From NCBI GenBank assembly GCA_040882845.1, contig JBBEAM010000015.1:186001-250000 (forward strand): DNA of 64,000 bases, read 5' to 3'. The DNA comes from JBBEAM01 sp040882845 (lineage in GTDB: Bacteria > Pseudomonadota > Alphaproteobacteria > Kiloniellales > DSM-21159). Below the pieces are notes generated by a model. It did not search any database. It saw only the letters and a program-made list of their open reading frames with translations, and was not told the DNA's origin. The translations under genes were made by a program, and so were the position numbers. Shown here piece after piece: positions 33,684 to 42,459 of this stretch; positions within the stretch are counted from its first letter, which is position 1; every line of letters starts with the position of its first letter.

Positions 33684-35299
33684 GCGAAACCCTGCTACAA
33701 GTCCGCAACCTCGGCACCGCTTTCGGCAGCCTCAAGGCGGTCGAGGGCGCCTGTTTCGAGCTGCGCCGCGGCGAGACCCTGGCCCTGGTCGGCGAGAGCG
33801 GATCCGGCAAGTCGGTGACCGCGCTGTCGATTCTGCAGCTGCTGCCCTACCCCTACGCCAGCCACGATCCGGAAAGTTCGGTGGTCTTCAAGGGCGAGGA
33901 GCTGATGGGCGCCCCCGACGCGGCCCTGCGCCGGGTGCGCGGCGACCAGATCTCGATGATCTTCCAGGAGCCGATGACCTCGCTCAATCCGCTGCACAAC
34001 ATCGAAAAGCAGATCGGCGAGACCTTGATCCTGCATAAGGGCCTGGGGCGGGATGCGGCACGCAAGCGCTGCCTGGAGCTGCTCCACCTGGTCGGCCTCA
34101 AGGACCCGGAGAAGCGGCTCGGCGCCTATCCCCACGAACTCTCCGGCGGGCAGCGGCAGCGGGTGATGATCGCCATGGCGCTCGCCAACGAGCCGGACAT
34201 CCTGATCGCCGACGAGCCCACCACCGCGCTCGACGTCACCGTGCAGGCGCAGATCCTGAAACTGCTGCAGGACCTGCAGGCCGAGCTCGGTATGGCGATC
34301 CTGCTGATCACCCACGACCTCAACGTGGTGCGCAAGGTCGCCGACGACGTGGCGGTGATGACCGACGGCCGGATCGTCGAGCAGGGGCCGGTGAAGAAAA
34401 TCTTCGATGCGCCCGAACACTCCTATACCCGCAAGCTGCTGGCCGCCGAGCCGAAGGGCGCGCCGGTGCGCGGCGCCGCCGATGCGCCCATCGTCATGCA
34501 GGGCGACGACATCAAGGTCCACTTCCCCATCAAGGCGGGCATCCTCAAGCGCACCGTCGACTATGTGAAGGCGGTGGACGGCATCGACGTCACCGTGCGC
34601 GCCGGCCACACCGTCGGCGTGGTCGGCGAGAGCGGATCGGGCAAGACCACGCTGGGCATGGCGCTGCTGCGCCTGGTCTCCAGCCAGGGAGCGATCCGCT
34701 TCGACGGCACGGATATCCAGGGCTGGAAATCGATGCAGCTGCGCCCGCTGCGCCGCCAGATGCAGGTGGTCTTTCAGGACCCCTACGGATCCCTCAGCCC
34801 GCGGCTTTCGGTTGGGCAGATCGTCGAGGAGGGCCTGAAGATCCACGAGCTGGCGAAAACCGCCAAGGAACGCGAGGCGCTGATCGTCGCCGCCCTGGAG
34901 GAGGTCGGCCTCGACCCAGAGACCCGGCACCGCTATCCGCACGAATTCTCCGGCGGACAGCGCCAGCGCATCGCCATCGCCCGGGTGATGGTGCTCAAAC
35001 CCCGCTTCGTGGTGCTCGACGAACCGACCTCGGCGCTCGACATGTCGGTGCAGGCGCAGATCGTCGACCTGCTGCGCGACCTGCAGCGCCGCCACGAGCT
35101 CGCCTATCTGTTCATCAGCCACGATCTCAAGGTGGTTCGGGCCATGGCCGACGAGGTCATCGTGATGAAGGACGGCGTGGTGGTCGAGCAGGGCAACAGC
35201 GCGACGATCTTCGACTCGCCGCGCGAGCCCTACACCCAGGCCCTGATGAAAGCGGCCTTCGACCTGGAGGCGGTGGACAGCGGCGTGGTCTCGACGTAA
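33680..35299 (+). CDS. yejF: Dual-domain ABC transporter ATP-binding protein YejF
   Basis: Two nucleotide-binding domains in one chain of 539 residues powering the Yej peptide importer. Domain 1 has Walker A 'GESGSGKSVTALS', signature 'LSGGQRQRVMIAMAL' and Walker B 'ILIADEPTTALDVT'. Domain 2 has 'GESGSGKTTLGMALL', 'FSGGQRQRIAIARV' and 'VVLDEPTSALDMS'. The C-terminal parts ('PYTQAL') are of the oligopeptide transporter type. The ATG at 33680 overlaps yejE; the longer upstream frame is a shadow. Last gene of the operon. Confidence 0.96.
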   Translation: MSETLLQVRNLGTAFGSLKAVEGACFELRRGETLALVGESGSGKSVTALSILQLLPYPYASHDPESSVVFKGEELMGAPDAALRRVRGDQISMIFQEPMTSLNPLHNIEKQIGETLILHKGLGRDAARKRCLELLHLVGLKDPEKRLGAYPHELSGGQRQRVMIAMALANEPDILIADEPTTALDVTVQAQILKLLQDLQAELGMAILLITHDLNVVRKVADDVAVMTDGRIVEQGPVKKIFDAPEHSYTRKLLAAEPKGAPVRGAADAPIVMQGDDIKVHFPIKAGILKRTVDYVKAVDGIDVTVRAGHTVGVVGESGSGKTTLGMALLRLVSSQGAIRFDGTDIQGWKSMQLRPLRRQMQVVFQDPYGSLSPRLSVGQIVEEGLKIHELAKTAKEREALIVAALEEVGLDPETRHRYPHEFSGGQRQRIAIARVMVLKPRFVVLDEPTSALDMSVQAQIVDLLRDLQRRHELAYLFISHDLKVVRAMADEVIVMKDGVVVEQGNSATIFDSPREPYTQALMKAAFDLEAVDSGVVST

Positions 35300-35310
35300 G
35301 ACCCGGGCTC

Positions 35311-36240
35311 ATGAAAACTCTGCTGTTCAAATCCGACATCGAACGCGGCGGGCTCTGGCTCGACGCCTTCGCCGATCAGGCTCCCGATCTGAAGGTCGAG
35401 GTCTGGCCCTACGAGGGCGACCCGGCCGCCATCGACTACGCCCTGGTCTGGGCCCCGCCGGCCGGCGAGCTCAAGGGCTATCCCAATCTCAAGGTGATCT
35501 TTTCGGTCGGCGCCGGGATCGACCACCTGAAGAAGGATCCCGAGCTCCCCGCGCTGCCGGTGGTCCGCATGGTTGAGCCCGGCCTGACCGCCGGCATGAG
35601 CGAATACGTGGTCTGGGCGGTGCTGCACCACCACCGCTTCCTGCTCGACTATGCCGCGCAGCAGCGCGAGGGCCGCTGGGAGGAGATCAACCAGATCGCC
35701 GCCCGTCGCCGTCGCGTCGGCATTCTCGGCCTGGGCCATCTGGGGCAGGACGCCGCCGAAAAACTTGCGGTCTTCGGCTTCCAGCTCTCCGGCTGGAGCC
35801 GCAGCGAAAAGGATGTCCCCGGCGTGCGCTGCCATCACGGCGAGAAGGGCCTGAACGACTTCCTGGCCGAGACCGAGATCCTGGTCGCCCTGCTGCCCTG
35901 GACGCCGGAGACCGACGGCATCCTGAACGCCGAAACGCTGGGACAGCTTCCGAAAGGCGCCGCGGTAATCAATGCCGGGCGCGGCGGCCTGCAGATCGAA
36001 GAGGATCTCTTGGCAGCACTCGATTCGGGTCAGCTTTCCGGCGCGACGCTCGATGTCTTCCGCGAGGAGCCGCTGCCCGCCGACAGCCGCTTCTACAACC
36101 ACCCCCGCGTGGTGGTCACCCCCCACATCGCCAGCATGACCATTCCGGAAACCGCGGTCGCCGCGGTGCTGGAGCAGATCCGCCGCTTCGAGGCGGGAGA
36201 AGCGCTGCAACACACCGTGGATTTCGAGCGGGGCTACTGA
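35311..36240 (+). CDS. ghrA: Glyoxylate/hydroxypyruvate reductase A-like D-2-hydroxyacid dehydrogenase
   Basis: NAD(P)H-dependent 2-oxoacid reductase of 309 residues. It shows the Rossmann 'VGILGLGHLGQDAAEKL' (about 132-148), 'AAVINAGRGGLQIEEDLL' (substrate loop and Arg), and the catalytic His in 'VTPHIASMT', with the GhrA-type N-terminus 'WPYEGDPAAIDYALVWAPP'. It starts 11 bp after yejF and may be the tail of that transcript. It converges on a UspA gene with a 6-bp gap. Physiological substrate uncertain. Confidence 0.9.
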   Translation: MKTLLFKSDIERGGLWLDAFADQAPDLKVEVWPYEGDPAAIDYALVWAPPAGELKGYPNLKVIFSVGAGIDHLKKDPELPALPVVRMVEPGLTAGMSEYVVWAVLHHHRFLLDYAAQQREGRWEEINQIAARRRRVGILGLGHLGQDAAEKLAVFGFQLSGWSRSEKDVPGVRCHHGEKGLNDFLAETEILVALLPWTPETDGILNAETLGQLPKGAAVINAGRGGLQIEEDLLAALDSGQLSGATLDVFREEPLPADSRFYNHPRVVVTPHIASMTIPETAVAAVLEQIRRFEAGEALQHTVDFERGY

Positions 36241-36246
36241 ACGCCG

Positions 36247-36690
36247 CTACTTGACGGTGATGACCGTGCAGCTGGCGAGCGAGTTGACCTTGAAGGACAC
36301 GCTGCCGAGGAAGACCCCCTCGATGTCGCCCATCCCGCGCCGCCCGAGGACGATGCAGTCGGCTTTCTTGAGCTCGGCGAACTCGACGATGCAGCGCGCC
36401 GGATTGCCGGAGCGCACCTCGGTCTGCACGCCGCGCAGGCCCTCCGCCTCGGCAGCTTCCTTGGCCCGGTCGATCACCGATTCGGTGTATTCGTCGAGAA
36501 CGTACTGCGGTTCGCCGCTCAAGTGCTCGAGCTCGATGTAGCGCTTCACCTCGGCGGTCATCTTCAGTTCTTTGGCGACGGTCAGCAAGGTCAGCTTGCC
36601 ACCGAACTTGGCCGCCAGGGCAGCCGCCGAAGCCGCGGCCCGGGCGGCATGCTCGGAGCCGTCGACCGCGCAGACGATGTTCTTGAACAT
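36247..36690 (-). CDS. Universal stress protein (UspA family)
   Basis: Single-domain UspA protein of 147 residues: 'NIVCAVDGSEHAARAASAAA' at the N-terminus and the ATP-binding loop 'VLGRRGMGDIEGVFLGSVS' near the end (G-x2-G-x9-G[S/T] pattern), which suggests an ATP-binding member. The ATG at 36690 follows GGGGGAGG; the in-frame extension upstream is Arg-rich and not conserved. It probably shares no transcript with the M17 peptidase gene, 82 bp upstream on the same strand. Confidence 0.92.
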   Translation of the reverse strand: MFKNIVCAVDGSEHAARAAASAAALAAKFGGKLTLLTVAKELKMTAEVKRYIELEHLSGEPQYVLDEYTESVIDRAKEAAEAEGLRGVQTEVRSGNPARCIVEFAELKKADCIVLGRRGMGDIEGVFLGSVSFKVNSLASCTVITVK

Positions 36691-36772
36691 GGCCTCCCCC
36701 TCTTCTTCTTGTCGGGTCAGCCTAGCACGAAAGCGCCGCTGCGCAGATTGCGCTATGGCGGCGCTTTCTTGG

Positions 36773-38191
36773 CTATCGGCGGCAGCGCGCCTCGATCGCC
36801 GCAAAGGCGGCCCGCAGGCTCATTGCCTCGCCGCCGACCGGCCGCCCGGGCCGGGCGGCGTTGTTCCAGGCCATCAGATCGATATGCGCCCAGGCTACCT
36901 CCTCGGGCACGAATTCCTGCAGGAACAGCGCCGCGGTGATAGCCCCGGCGAAGCCGCCGCTGGAGACGTTGTTGATGTCGGCCAGCTTGCTGTTGAGCAG
37001 CTGCCGGTAGGGGCGATGCAGCGGCAGGCGCCACAAGGGATCGCCCTCGGCCACGCCGCTGGAAAGCAGCTCCTCGGCCAGGGCGTCGCTGTTGCTGAAC
37101 AGGGCCGGCAGTTCCGGGCCCAAGGCGACCCGCGCGGCGCCGGTCAGGGTGGCGAAGTCGAGCAGCATGTCCGGCTTCTCCGTTACCGCCTCGGCAAGGG
37201 CGTCGCAGAGCACGATGCGGCCTTCCGCGTCGGTGTTTCCCACCTCGACGCTCACCCCTTTGCGCGTGGCGATCACGTCGCCGGGGCGGTAGGAATCGCC
37301 GGAGACGGAATTCTCCACCGCCGGAACCAGCACCCGCAGCCGCAGCGGCAGCTTGGACGCCATGATCCACTGCGCCAGCCCCAGGGCGTGGGCCGCTCCG
37401 CCCATGTCCTTTTTCATCAGCAGCATGCCCGAGGCGGGCTTGAGATCGAGACCGCCGGTGTCGAAGCACACGCCCTTGCCGACCAGGGTGATCTTCGGCC
37501 CCTTGGCGCCGCCCGGACCCTGCCAGCGCAGGTCGATCAGCCGCGGCTCCTGCGCTGCGGCGCGGCCGACCGCATGGATCGCCGGATAGTTCTTCTTCAG
37601 CAGCTGTTCGCCGCGGGTGACGGCGCACTTGCCGCCGAACCGCCGGGCGATGCCGCGCGCCGCCTCCGCCAGCTCGGCCGGACCCATGTCGTTGGCCGGC
37701 GTGTTGACCAGGTCGCGCACCATCGTCACCGACTCCGCGGCCGCCGTCGCCGCCTGCCTGTCGGCGTTCTTCGGCCAGATCAGGCGCGGCAGTCCCTCGC
37801 GCGGCGCGCGATAGCGGGCGAAGTCGTAGCAGCCGATCGCCCAGCCAAGAGCCGCCGCGCCGGCAGCCTTTGCGTCGGGCTCGGGATCGAGGCGGTAGCT
37901 GCCGGCCGGCAGCTTCTCGGCCAGGCCGGCATAGGACCAGCTGTCTTCCAGGCTCTCGACGCCAGCCAGCACCCTGGCGGGCCCGCCGTCGCCGTCGAGC
38001 AGGAAGGCGAACTGCCCGGCCTTGGCACGAAATCCGGTCAGGCCCAGCCATTGCCGGACGGACTCTCCCTGGCGCTTGCGCCAGGCCTCGAAATCGCCCT
38101 GCGCGACGGGCTCCAGGGGAATGGCGTTCTTGGCCCGCGCGGCCAGGCAGCCGGTCGCGCGCTCACTCGATTCTGCTGTCATCTTCTCCAC
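36773..38191 (-). CDS. Leucyl aminopeptidase family (M17) protein
   Basis: Two-metal cytosolic aminopeptidase of 472 residues. The C-terminal catalytic domain contains 'GKGVCFDTGGLDLKPASGM' and the family signature 'NTDAEGRIVLCDAL', with Lys and Asp ligands in 'LLMKKDMGG'. The N-terminal domain (to about 160) is divergent, as in the PepB/DUF-type M17 subgroup. Start is GTG at 38191, with an ATG three codons inside as an alternative; Shine-Dalgarno evidence is weak for both. Confidence 0.92.
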   Translation of the reverse strand: MEKMTAESSERATGCLAARAKNAIPLEPVAQGDFEAWRKRQGESVRQWLGLTGFRAKAGQFAFLLDGDGGPARVLAGVESLEDSWSYAGLAEKLPAGSYRLDPEPDAKAAGAAALGWAIGCYDFARYRAPREGLPRLIWPKNADRQAATAAAESVTMVRDLVNTPANDMGPAELAEAARGIARRFGGKCAVTRGEQLLKKNYPAIHAVGRAAAQEPRLIDLRWQGPGGAKGPKITLVGKGVCFDTGGLDLKPASGMLLMKKDMGGAAHALGLAQWIMASKLPLRLRVLVPAVENSVSGDSYRPGDVIATRKGVSVEVGNTDAEGRIVLCDALAEAVTEKPDMLLDFATLTGAARVALGPELPALFSNSDALAEELLSSGVAEGDPLWRLPLHRPYRQLLNSKLADINNVSSGGFAGAITAALFLQEFVPEEVAWAHIDLMAWNNAARPGRPVGGEAMSLRAAFAAIEARCRR

Positions 38192-38274
38192 CGGTCCTCG
38201 TGCGATTGCGATTTCTACTTGCCGTCATCTTAGCTAGAGCTACAGCTAAGCCACGCAGCGCCGGAGTTCAAAGC

Positions 38275-38925
38275 ATGTCGGAATTTTTCATCGTTCTGGG
38301 CAACAAAAACTACTCTTCCTGGTCGCTGCGCGGCTGGCTGGTTCTGGCCGCCTGCGGCGTCGACTTCGGCGAGGAGGTCATTCCCCTCGACCGGCCGGAG
38401 ACCAAGGCGCGGTTGCGCGCCGCCTCGCCCACCGCGCGGGTCCCGAGCCTGCGCCACGGCGCGCTGACGATCCCGGATTCCCTGGCGATCGCCGAGTACC
38501 TGGCCGAGCGCTTCCCCGGGGCCGGCCTCTGGCCCGAGGATCCGGCGGCCCGCGCCAAGGCCCGCGCGGCGGTCTGCGAGATGCACTCCGGTTTCACCGT
38601 CCTGCGCGCCGAGCTGCCGATGGCGATCCGCGAGTCCTTTCCCGGCAGGTCTTTCAGCGCAGCGGCCAAAGCCGACATCGCGCGGGTGATCGAAATCTGG
38701 GAGACCTGCCGGGCGGCGCCGGAAGCCGCCGGCGGCCCTTTCCTGTTCAGCCGCTTCGGCATCGCCGACGCCTTCTACGCACCGGTGGTGACCCGCTTCC
38801 GCACCTACGGCATCGCCCTGCCCGCGGCGGCCGAGGCCTACGCCGAGGCGGTGCTCGCCTGGCCGGATCTCAAGCGTTGGAGCGCCGCCGCGGCGGAGGA
38901 GCCCTGGACGCTCGAAAACCCCTGA
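38275..38925 (+). CDS. Glutathione S-transferase family protein
   Basis: A 216-residue protein with an N-terminal thioredoxin-like domain: 'NKNYSSWSLRGWLVLAACG' contains the Ser of the serine-type GST active site, and 'PSLRHGALTIPDSLAIAEYL' holds the cis-Pro-equivalent region and Ser for glutathione binding. An all-helical C-terminal domain follows. The ATG at 38275 matches the family start; the upstream open frame lies antisense to the M17 gene. Substrate unknown. Convergent with the TAXI gene (10 bp). Confidence 0.9.
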   Translation: MSEFFIVLGNKNYSSWSLRGWLVLAACGVDFGEEVIPLDRPETKARLRAASPTARVPSLRHGALTIPDSLAIAEYLAERFPGAGLWPEDPAARAKARAAVCEMHSGFTVLRAELPMAIRESFPGRSFSAAAKADIARVIEIWETCRAAPEAAGGPFLFSRFGIADAFYAPVVTRFRTYGIALPAAAEAYAEAVLAWPDLKRWSAAAAEEPWTLENP

Positions 38926-38935
38926 AGCCGGCGGC

Positions 38936-40033
38936 CTACTGCGCCTCTTCCTGGCCTTCTGCGCCGGTCGCAGGATTCGGCTCGGCGCCGCTGGTTTCCT
39001 GGTCCTCGTCGTCGAAGAGGGTGATGCCGCGCTCCACGTAGTACCGCGCCGCGCCGGGATGCAGCGGCACGCCGAGACCGTTGAAGGCGGTGTTGAGCTC
39101 GATCTGCTTGCCCTTGGGGTGGCCGCCGTCGAGCAGCACCCTGGTGTTGGCGTGCCACAGCGCCCGCGTCACCTCGTAGATCGTGGCCTCGGGCACTGCC
39201 GTCGAGGTCATCAGCTGGGCGCCGACCGAAAGGGTCGGCGTGGCCGGGACATTGCTGTAGGTGCCAGCGGAGACGACGTCGCGCGCGAAGAAGGGATACT
39301 TCGCGCGCAGCGCCTCGATCTCCGGGCCGGCCAGGGGCAGCAGGGTGATCGCAACGTCCTGCGCGAGGCTGGAAATCGCGTTGGTCGGCGTCCCGGCGAC
39401 GAAGAAGAAGGCGTCGAGCCTGTCCTCGCGCATCAGGGCGATGGCCTCGCCGGCGGTGACGGAGACGTCCTCGATATCCTCCGGGGTCAGGCCGAAGGCC
39501 TCCAGCACCAAGGTGGCGTCGACCCGGGTACCGGAGCCGGCCTGATCGAGCGAGACCCGCTTGCCGCGCAGGTCGGGTACGCTGTCGATCCGCGCATCGC
39601 GGCGTACCACCAGCTGGATCACCTCCGGGTAGAGATTGGCGATCGAGCGCAGGTTGTCGAAGGGCGGCGCGCCCTCGAACACGCCCTCGCCGGTGTAGGC
39701 CCAGTAGGCCACGTCGGCCTGTACCAGCGCAGCCTCCAAGCGGCCTTCGGAGAGGCCGCGCACATTGGCGACCGAACCGTTGGTCGACTGCACCACGGCG
39801 ATCAGCCCGGGCACGCCACAGCTGCCGCCATCGTCGCAGGGGCGGCTGCCCGGCGGATTGCTGATCGCGCTGGCGAGGATGCTGCCGATCGGATAGTAGG
39901 TGCCCGCCGTCGAGCCGGTGCCGATACGAAAGAAGAAGGGCTCCGCATCCTGCGCCAAGGCCGAATCCTGGACCGCCCAGGCCGCCCCCGAAAGGAGGGA
40001 GGCCAGCAAAACCAGGGATCGCAGCATTCGCAT
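38936..40033 (-). CDS. TAXI-family TRAP transporter solute-binding protein (orphan)
   Basis: Periplasmic binding protein of 365 residues with a signal peptide ('MLRSLVLLASLLSGAAWA') and the TAXI pattern 'FFRIGTGSTAGTYYPIGSILA', 'NVRGLSEGRLEAALVQADVAYWAY', 'LRGKRVSLDQAGSGTRV'. The C-terminal 30 residues are acidic and Gln/Glu-rich. TAXI proteins normally work with a fused DctQM permease, often near glutamate or organic-acid genes; no permease is adjacent. GGAAGG lies 8 nt before the ATG at 40033. Substrate cannot be read from sequence. Confidence 0.92.
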   Translation of the reverse strand: MRMLRSLVLLASLLSGAAWAVQDSALAQDAEPFFFRIGTGSTAGTYYPIGSILASAISNPPGSRPCDDGGSCGVPGLIAVVQSTNGSVANVRGLSEGRLEAALVQADVAYWAYTGEGVFEGAPPFDNLRSIANLYPEVIQLVVRRDARIDSVPDLRGKRVSLDQAGSGTRVDATLVLEAFGLTPEDIEDVSVTAGEAIALMREDRLDAFFFVAGTPTNAISSLAQDVAITLLPLAGPEIEALRAKYPFFARDVVSAGTYSNVPATPTLSVGAQLMTSTAVPEATIYEVTRALWHANTRVLLDGGHPKGKQIELNTAFNGLGVPLHPGAARYYVERGITLFDDEDQETSGAEPNPATGAEGQEEAQ

Positions 40034-40143
40034 CGGCGCAGCCTTCCAGCAGTCCGCAGGTCTTAGACCCGCCATCCTACTCTTGGAACACAGGTTTAAG
40101 GCAAGGGCATGACCTGTATTACGCAAACCGGAGGGTACCGCGT

Positions 40144-42249
40144 TTACCGGGCCCTGCCGAAAACCTTGAGCAGGAAGGCATAGACCAGAGCCACCTCCCG
40201 CAGCTTCTCGAAGCGTCCGGCGGAGCCGCCGTGACCGGCTTCCATATAGGTCTTGAGCAGCAGCAGCTTGTCGCCGGTCTTGCGCGCGCGCAGCCGCGCC
40301 ACCCACTTCGCCGGCTCCCAGTAAGTGACCCGGGGATCGGTCAGGCCGCCGGTCGCGAGGATGTTGGGGTAGGCCTTGGCGGCGACGTTGTCGTAGGGAC
40401 TGTAGGAGGCGATGTAGTCGTAGGCCTCCGCCGACTCGATGGGATTGCCCCACTCCGGCCACTCCGGCGGCGTCAGCGGCAGATCCTTGTCGCTCATCGT
40501 GGTCAGCACATCGACGAAGGGCACCTCGGCGACCGCCGCCTTGAACAGCTCCGGCCGCAGGTTGACCGCTGCGCCGACCAGCATACCGCCGGCGCTGCCG
40601 CCGTGGATGGCGATCTCTCCGGCGCGGGTGTAACCGGCTTCGATCAGGTGCTCGGCGGCGGCGATGAAGTCGAAGAAGGTATTCTTCTTCTCCATCAACT
40701 TGCCATGGCGATACCAGGCGAAGCCCTTGTCCATGCCGCCGCGGATATGCGCGATGGCGTAGACGAAGCCGCGGTCGACCAGGCTGAGGCGGCTGGTCGA
40801 GAAGGCCGCCGGGACGGTCATGCCGTAGGAGCCGTAGCCGTAGAGCAACAGCGGCGCCGAACCGTCGAGCGGCGTATCCCTGTGGTACAGCAGGGAGACC
40901 GGAACCTCTTCGCCGTCGGGGCTCTTTGCCATCAGCCGCTCGGCCCGGTAGTCCTCCGGATCGTGGCCGCTGGGCACGACCTGCTGTTTCAGCAGCTTTC
41001 TGGCGCGGCTGTCCATGTCGTAGTCGAAGGTCTGCGCCGGGGTGGTCAAGGAGGAATAGACGAAACGCAGGGTCGTGGCGTCGTACTCGTAGCCGGGAAT
41101 CACGCCGAGGCTGTAGGCCGCCTCCTCGAAGGCGACGAGGTGGCTCTCGCCGCTCTCCAGGTCCTCGACCGCGAGGCGCGGCAGACCCTCGACCCGTTCC
41201 AGGCGCACCAGGTGGCGTTTGAACACCAGCAGGGAGACGATCAGCCGCCCCGCCCGGTGCGGCACCAGATCGCGCCAGTTGTTCCGCTCCGGCGCCTCGA
41301 CCGGGGCCTCGACGACCTTGAAATCCTCGGCTCCCTCGGCGTTGGTCAGGATCAGCAGGCGCGCGCCGTGATGCAGCACAGAGTATTCGACGTCGCGCTC
41401 GCGCGCCGCGACCAGCCGCGCCGCGCCGGCGGGGTCCCCGGCCTCGACCAGCCAGGCCTCCAAGGTGGTATGGTCGTGCGCCAGGATGACGACGAAGCGG
41501 CCGCTCTCGGTCTTGTCGAGCCCGACGAAGAAGCCGGGATCCTTCTCCTCGTAGACCAGATCGTCCTGCGCGGGGTCCTCGCCGAGGCGGTGACGATAGA
41601 CCCGCCAGGGGCGGTGATTGTCGTCAAGGACGGTGTAGTAGAGCGTCCTGCCGTCGTTGCCCCACACAAGATTACCGTCGGTGTTCTCCAGCCGCTCCGG
41701 CAGGACTTCTCCGCTCTCGAGCTCACGGATCTCCGCGGTGAAGTATTCCGAGCCCTTGACGTCGGCGGCAGTGACCAGGCGGGCGTGATCGGGACTGTGC
41801 TCGGCGCTCGCCAGCTTGAAATAAGCCTCTCCCTTGGCCGCGGCGTTGGCGTCGTAGAGCACCTGCTCCTCGCCCCCACCCTCCGCGCCGCCGTCGCGCG
41901 GCCGGCGGCAGATCACCGGATGCTCGCCCCCGGTTTCGTAGCGCTGGTAGTAGGCCCAGGGGCCGTCCGGCGCCGGGACGCTGGAATCGTCCTGTTTGAT
42001 GCGCCCCTTCAGCTCCGCGAAGAGACTCTCCTGCAGGGCCTCGGTATCGGCCAGGGCGGCGGCGGTGTAGGCGTTCTCGGCTTCCAGATAGGCGCGGATG
42101 TCCGGCTTCAGCACCTCCGGCCTGCGCATCACCTCCTGCCAGTTATCGTCCTTCAGCCAGGCATAGGGATCCTGGCGCTCCCGGCCATGCAGGCCGAGGG
42201 TTACAGGGCGTTTCTCGGCAAGCGGCGGCAAGGGACTGTCGGCGGACAT
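40144..42249 (-). CDS. ptrB: Oligopeptidase B (S9A prolyl oligopeptidase family)
   Basis: Serine peptidase cutting short peptides after basic residues. The 701-residue protein has an N-terminal 'HGRERQDPYAWLKDDNWQEV', a seven-bladed propeller (about 70-410) and the alpha/beta-hydrolase domain with the nucleophile in 'IHGGSAGGMLVGA' and the catalytic His in 'MEAGHGGSAGRFEK'. The ATG at 42249 gives the standard N-terminus. It is monocistronic and divergent from the first GT-C-like gene across 210 bp in which I see no clear promoter. Confidence 0.95.
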   Translation of the reverse strand: MSADSPLPPLAEKRPVTLGLHGRERQDPYAWLKDDNWQEVMRRPEVLKPDIRAYLEAENAYTAAALADTEALQESLFAELKGRIKQDDSSVPAPDGPWAYYQRYETGGEHPVICRRPRDGGAEGGGEEQVLYDANAAAKGEAYFKLASAEHSPDHARLVTAADVKGSEYFTAEIRELESGEVLPERLENTDGNLVWGNDGRTLYYTVLDDNHRPWRVYRHRLGEDPAQDDLVYEEKDPGFFVGLDKTESGRFVVILAHDHTTLEAWLVEAGDPAGAARLVAARERDVEYSVLHHGARLLILTNAEGAEDFKVVEAPVEAPERNNWRDLVPHRAGRLIVSLLVFKRHLVRLERVEGLPRLAVEDLESGESHLVAFEEAAYSLGVIPGYEYDATTLRFVYSSLTTPAQTFDYDMDSRARKLLKQQVVPSGHDPEDYRAERLMAKSPDGEEVPVSLLYHRDTPLDGSAPLLLYGYGSYGMTVPAAFSTSRLSLVDRGFVYAIAHIRGGMDKGFAWYRHGKLMEKKNTFFDFIAAAEHLIEAGYTRAGEIAIHGGSAGGMLVGAAVNLRPELFKAAVAEVPFVDVLTTMSDKDLPLTPPEWPEWGNPIESAEAYDYIASYSPYDNVAAKAYPNILATGGLTDPRVTYWEPAKWVARLRARKTGDKLLLLKTYMEAGHGGSAGRFEKLREVALVYAFLLKVFGRAR

Positions 42250-42459
42250 GAAAACTCCGGAAGGTTCGATCTGGCACTGGCAGATGGGGTGGCGCGGCGC
42301 GGACCGCAATCGGCGCACCGCAAGAAGGCCGCAGGATAGTCTTTCGGTCCGGTCCGGTGAAAGCGCCGAAGCCGCCCATAAGGCGGCGGTCACGGATCGT
42401 TTTCGCGGCGAATCGCGGATAGACTTTCCAGCCTGGGTTTAGGGGGGATCGGCAACCGC

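Noticed and set aside
37870..38274. N-terminal extension of the GST-family gene
   Set aside because: It is antisense to the M17 peptidase gene with an Arg-rich product. The ATG at 38275 starts the conserved thioredoxin-like fold.
40231..42339. Long open frame (702 codons) antisense to oligopeptidase B
   Set aside because: High GC creates long stop-free antisense frames. The product has no domain and is rich in Gly/Arg/Gln/Asp, while the opposite strand encodes a complete peptidase with catalytic motifs.
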